Source: Vreelandella malpeensis (GTDB taxonomy: Bacteria > Pseudomonadota > Gammaproteobacteria > Pseudomonadales > Halomonadaceae). Taken from it: a DNA stretch of 64,000 bases. Of this stretch, positions 61,339 to 64,000 are shown piece after piece. Where the stretch lies: positions 124,001 through 188,000 of the forward strand of contig NZ_WHVL01000004.1 of NCBI RefSeq assembly GCF_020622355.1. Direction: 5' to 3'. Under the pieces are notes generated by a model. That model was not told the origin of the DNA, made no database searches, and saw only the letters and a program-made list of their open reading frames with translations. Every line of letters begins with the position of its first letter. Within the stretch, counting starts at the first letter, position 1. The position numbers and the translations under genes are program-made.

Positions 61339-61572
61339 ATGCCGGAGCCGCGTACCCGCTACCTGAACGTTTGGGATGACACCGTGGGAGGGCGCGATCT
61401 GCTGCTGTCCCTGTGCCTGTCAACCCCCTTGACCCTGGGGGGCTACCTGCTGGCCCCCGGGCCCGCACCCATGCCTCTTATCTGCGGGCTGTGCGGCGCT
61501 CTTGTCGGATTTCTGGCCAACACCTTGCTGTTTCGCCCCAAGCGGCGGATCGACACCGGCGAGGAGGTCTAG
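61339..61572 (+). CDS. Small membrane subunit next to the TctA-like permease
   Basis: A 77-residue protein with two hydrophobic segments (LLLSLCLSTPLTLGGYLLA and PLICGLCGALVGFLANTLLF) and short charged ends. AGAGGA lies upstream of the ATG. It ends 2 bp before the permease gene. The place is that of TctB in tripartite tricarboxylate systems, but it is half the usual size with two rather than four helices, so it may be a reduced or different small subunit. Confidence 0.7.
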   Translation: MPEPRTRYLNVWDDTVGGRDLLLSLCLSTPLTLGGYLLAPGPAPMPLICGLCGALVGFLANTLLFRPKRRIDTGEEV

Positions 61573-61574
61573 CC

Positions 61575-62927
61575 ATGGATCCTGTCATCTTGCTGCAGAT
61601 GCTCGTCGCCGCGGTGATCGGCGTGGTGATCTATACCGCCATCGGCGTGGCCCCGGGCACCGATGAAACCGCGGTACTGGCCCCGGTGACGCTGGCCCTG
61701 GTGGTTGCCGGGGTCGCTCTACCGGTGGTGCTTGCGTTCTTCATGGCAGCTATCGTTGCCAAGAAGCTGACGGATTCCATTCCGGTCTCCGTGGCGGGGA
61801 TTCCCGGCGGGGTCATGTCCGCTCCCATGGTGGAGCATGCCTTGATCCTCAAGCGTGAAGGCCATGCGACACTGGCGATTCGCAAGATGGCCTCCGGGTC
61901 GGTGATCGGCACCCTGGTCGCCATTCCCATCAGCCTTTTCCTCGCGTTTCTGCTGACCCCTCTAGCGGACGTGCTGGGGCAGTACGCCAGTCAGATATTC
62001 TTCGGTGGGGCGGTCTTTCTGGCCTTGATGAGCCGTGAAAAGGTCATCAGCCTGATCAGTATCGTGCTGCTGGCGGCGCTCATTCAGGCGCTGCGGCATT
62101 TCTACTGGGGGATGGGCGTCATTCCCGAAGGCCAGACCGTGTTCATCTCCTTCTTTCTGGGCATCACTATCGGCCCGATGATGTTCAATCTCGCCCAGCT
62201 CACGGTCAACCGCGAACGCCAGACCATGACCGAAAGCGCGCCCAAACAGATCCAGATCCACGGCAGCGACGACACAGGACGCCTGCCCAACCCGTTTCGT
62301 ATCCTGAACCGCCAGGAGGCGACCTCCGCGGCGGCGAGTTCCGTGCTCGGCTCGGTCACGTTCTTCATGAGCCCCGTGGGCATCACGATCTTTCTCGGAG
62401 AGGTGATGTCGAGCTGGGTCAAGGGCACGGTAGCCAAGGCCAGTCGCGCGCTCTCGTCGATGGATGCGGTGACCAACGCCTCCTACATCGCCGGTATCCT
62501 GATTCCTCTGGCCGCGCTCGGCATCCCCATGAGCCCGATGGCGATCGGCCCGGGCAATGCGTTCTTCAACGCGCCGCCCGTGTTGACCCTGGAGCAAAAC
62601 GCGCACCACCTGATGAGCTTCTGGGAAATCACCGTGGCCAGCGTGCTGGGGGCCGGGGTGGCGCTCTTGATCACCTATCCCATCGCCGTGCGCTATGCCC
62701 GGCGCATCTGCCTGTTCGTGTTCACGCGCATTCCCCACGAAGCCTTCCTGGCGATGTTCTTCTCTCTGGTAATGCTGCTCGCCTACATGGACGCCGGACT
62801 CATGGGCATCCTGGGCGTCATGGTGCTGGCACTGGTGGCGGGGCTTCTCAACCGTTGGGGGGTGAACTACGGCGTGCAGTTCATGACCCTCTACGCCGCG
62901 CCCTGGCTGATGGGCCTGCTGGCCTGA
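61575..62927 (+). CDS. TctA-like membrane permease (tripartite tricarboxylate transporter family)
   Basis: A 450-residue protein with about ten to eleven hydrophobic segments. SVAGIPGGVMSAPMVEHALI near residue 70 and GILIPLAALGIPMSPMAIG near residue 302 correspond to the two internally repeated glycine/proline loops of TctA (GIPG type), though they are divergent. TctA usually works with TctB and a periplasmic TctC; no TctC lies in the window. The HMG-CoA reductase gene follows after 28 bp, so mevalonate or a related acid is the likely substrate. The ATG at 61575 is favoured over longer in-frame starts that overlap the small upstream gene. Confidence 0.75.
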   Translation: MDPVILLQMLVAAVIGVVIYTAIGVAPGTDETAVLAPVTLALVVAGVALPVVLAFFMAAIVAKKLTDSIPVSVAGIPGGVMSAPMVEHALILKREGHATLAIRKMASGSVIGTLVAIPISLFLAFLLTPLADVLGQYASQIFFGGAVFLALMSREKVISLISIVLLAALIQALRHFYWGMGVIPEGQTVFISFFLGITIGPMMFNLAQLTVNRERQTMTESAPKQIQIHGSDDTGRLPNPFRILNRQEATSAAASSVLGSVTFFMSPVGITIFLGEVMSSWVKGTVAKASRALSSMDAVTNASYIAGILIPLAALGIPMSPMAIGPGNAFFNAPPVLTLEQNAHHLMSFWEITVASVLGAGVALLITYPIAVRYARRICLFVFTRIPHEAFLAMFFSLVMLLAYMDAGLMGILGVMVLALVAGLLNRWGVNYGVQFMTLYAAPWLMGLLA

Positions 62928-62955
62928 CGATACTCATTCAACGAAAGGAAGGCTC

Positions 62956-64000
62956 ATGACCCGTTCAAGCGCTGACACACATTCTGACAAAAGCTCTGAC
63001 ATTCGTGCTGGTTCCCACCTTGGCTCAGGTTCGCGCATCCCCGGTTTTCACCAGCTGTCCCCGGAGCAGCGCCTGGACAAGGTGCTCGCCCAGACCGGGC
63101 TCGGTGACGAGGTGCGCAGCCACTTCACCGACATGGGCAACGTCTCGCCGGCGGCGGCGGATGCCATGATCGAAAACGTCATCGGCACCCTCAATCTTCC
63201 GATCGGTATCGCCACGAATCTGATCATCGACGGCGAGGAGCCTCTGGTGCCCATGGCCACTGAAGAGTCCTCGGTGGTGGCGGCGGTATGCAACGCCGCC
63301 CGCCAATGCCGGGCATCCGGCGGTTTCAAGACCGATACCTCGGCGCCGCTGATGATCGCCCAGATACAGCTTCTCGAGGTGCCGAACCCGGCCTTCGCCC
63401 GCCTGCGGTTGCTGTCGGAAATCGAGCAGATCAAGGCGATCTGCGATGCCACGGACCCGGTGCTGCTCGAGCACGGTGGCGGCTTTCGGGATCTCGAGGT
63501 GCGAGTGATCGACGACATGGTCATCGTGCACCTGCTGGTGGACGTGCGCGACGCCATGGGGGCCAACGCGGTGAACTCCATGGCCGAGGCGGTTGCGCCC
63601 TTGCTGGCGCAGTGGAGTGATGGCAAGAGCTGCCTGCGTATCCTGTCGAACCTGGCGGATCGGCGCCTGGCCCGGGCGCGAGCTACCTGGAGCCTTTCCG
63701 ACATTGGCGGGGAGGCAGTGCGCGATGCCATGTTGAACGCCTATCGCTTCGCCGACCTGGACCCTTACCGGGCGGCGACCCACAACAAGGGCATCATGAA
63801 CGGGGTGAGCGCCGTGGTGCTGGCCACGGGCAACGATACCCGGGCCGTCGAGGCCGGAGCCCATGCCTTCGCCGCGCGCAGCGGGCGCTATCGCTCCTTG
63901 ACCCACTGGGAAGTGGATGGCGAGGGCAATCTCACCGGCACGCTGGAAATGCCGATGCCGGTGGGCCTGGTCGGCGGGGCGACGCGTTCGCATCCCAGTG
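62956..64000 (+). CDS. mvaA: Hydroxymethylglutaryl-CoA reductase, class II (degradative), 3' end cut by the window
   Basis: 348 codons are present and the frame is open at the window end. ENVIGTLNLPIGIATN (about residue 74) holds the catalytic glutamate, VRDAMGANAVNSMAE the catalytic aspartate, HNKGIMNGVSAV the lysine, and MPMPVGLVGGAT the class-conserved loop. Class II enzymes such as that of Pseudomonas mevalonii oxidise mevalonate to HMG-CoA, allowing growth on mevalonate. The ATG at 62956 follows AAAGGAAGG. An N-terminal stretch rich in Ser/Asp/Gly (about 30 residues) precedes the conserved start GFHQLSPEQRL. An HMG-CoA lyase gene would be expected beyond the window. Confidence 0.93.
   Translation, partial: MTRSSADTHSDKSSDIRAGSHLGSGSRIPGFHQLSPEQRLDKVLAQTGLGDEVRSHFTDMGNVSPAAADAMIENVIGTLNLPIGIATNLIIDGEEPLVPMATEESSVVAAVCNAARQCRASGGFKTDTSAPLMIAQIQLLEVPNPAFARLRLLSEIEQIKAICDATDPVLLEHGGGFRDLEVRVIDDMVIVHLLVDVRDAMGANAVNSMAEAVAPLLAQWSDGKSCLRILSNLADRRLARARATWSLSDIGGEAVRDAMLNAYRFADLDPYRAATHNKGIMNGVSAVVLATGNDTRAVEAGAHAFAARSGRYRSLTHWEVDGEGNLTGTLEMPMPVGLVGGATRSHPS

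Noticed and set aside
63025..63993. 322-codon minus-strand frame at the window end
   Set aside because: The plus strand here codes for HMG-CoA reductase with its catalytic motifs; the minus frame is its shadow.

Overview
The window is GC-rich gammaproteobacterial chromosome. Gene content fits a halophile of the Halomonas type: a carnitine catabolism cluster, capsule genes, a LapBCE-type adhesin exporter and dense operons with overlapping starts. The genus is an inference from content; no rRNA is present. About 45 real genes can be supported, plus one tRNA, an integrase-less cassette array and several decayed genes.

Layout. 1-370: remnants of a gamma-glutamyltransferase and a TctA-type permease. 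591-1646: a phytanoyl-CoA dioxygenase-like protein. 1866-16707 (minus): seven tightly spaced genes, kpsC, kpsS, then an SDR, a membrane sulfatase-fold protein, a complete single-module polyketide/fatty-acid synthase and an alpha-oxoamine synthase resembling the rhizobial rkpH/I/A/G set, and a distal RfaH-like antiterminator. Together they look like a capsule (K-antigen) locus with a dedicated lipid-building branch. 16964-20078: a membrane diguanylate cyclase and an AEC transporter. 20139-20215: tRNA-Arg(CCT).

20196-25017: an AT-rich island bounded by a 13-bp direct repeat of the tRNA 3' end. Inside are at least five attC-like recombination sites, each behind a small same-strand gene (unknown 73-aa protein, Ser/Thr kinase, broken HEPN-like RNase, small membrane protein, TIR-domain protein). 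No integron integrase and no phage-type integrase is visible, so this is a cassette cluster without integrase (CALIN-like) carrying defence-type cargo. It is the most unusual part of the window.

25034-26793: two lipoproteins, a periplasmic protein and a PPOX-fold protein. 27372-48516: a 5,492-residue repeat adhesin with 41 Ig-like repeats arranged in a higher-order period, then its type I secretion outer-membrane protein, ABC transporter and adaptor. 48602-53756: a carnitine regulon (AraC regulator, substrate-binding protein, and on the minus strand cleavage enzyme, dehydrogenase, thioesterase and an esterase).

53933-59779: a D-amino-acid cluster (RpiR regulator, N-acyl-D-amino-acid deacylase, RidA, Na+ symporter, and a divergent D-serine dehydratase/D-threonine aldolase-fold enzyme). 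59802-64000: a MocR regulator divergent from a small membrane protein, a TctA-like permease and a class II HMG-CoA reductase cut by the window end, together suggesting mevalonate uptake and degradation. The regulators sit beside the operons they probably control. Two short recent tandem duplications (in the cyclase and in mocR) change protein ends.
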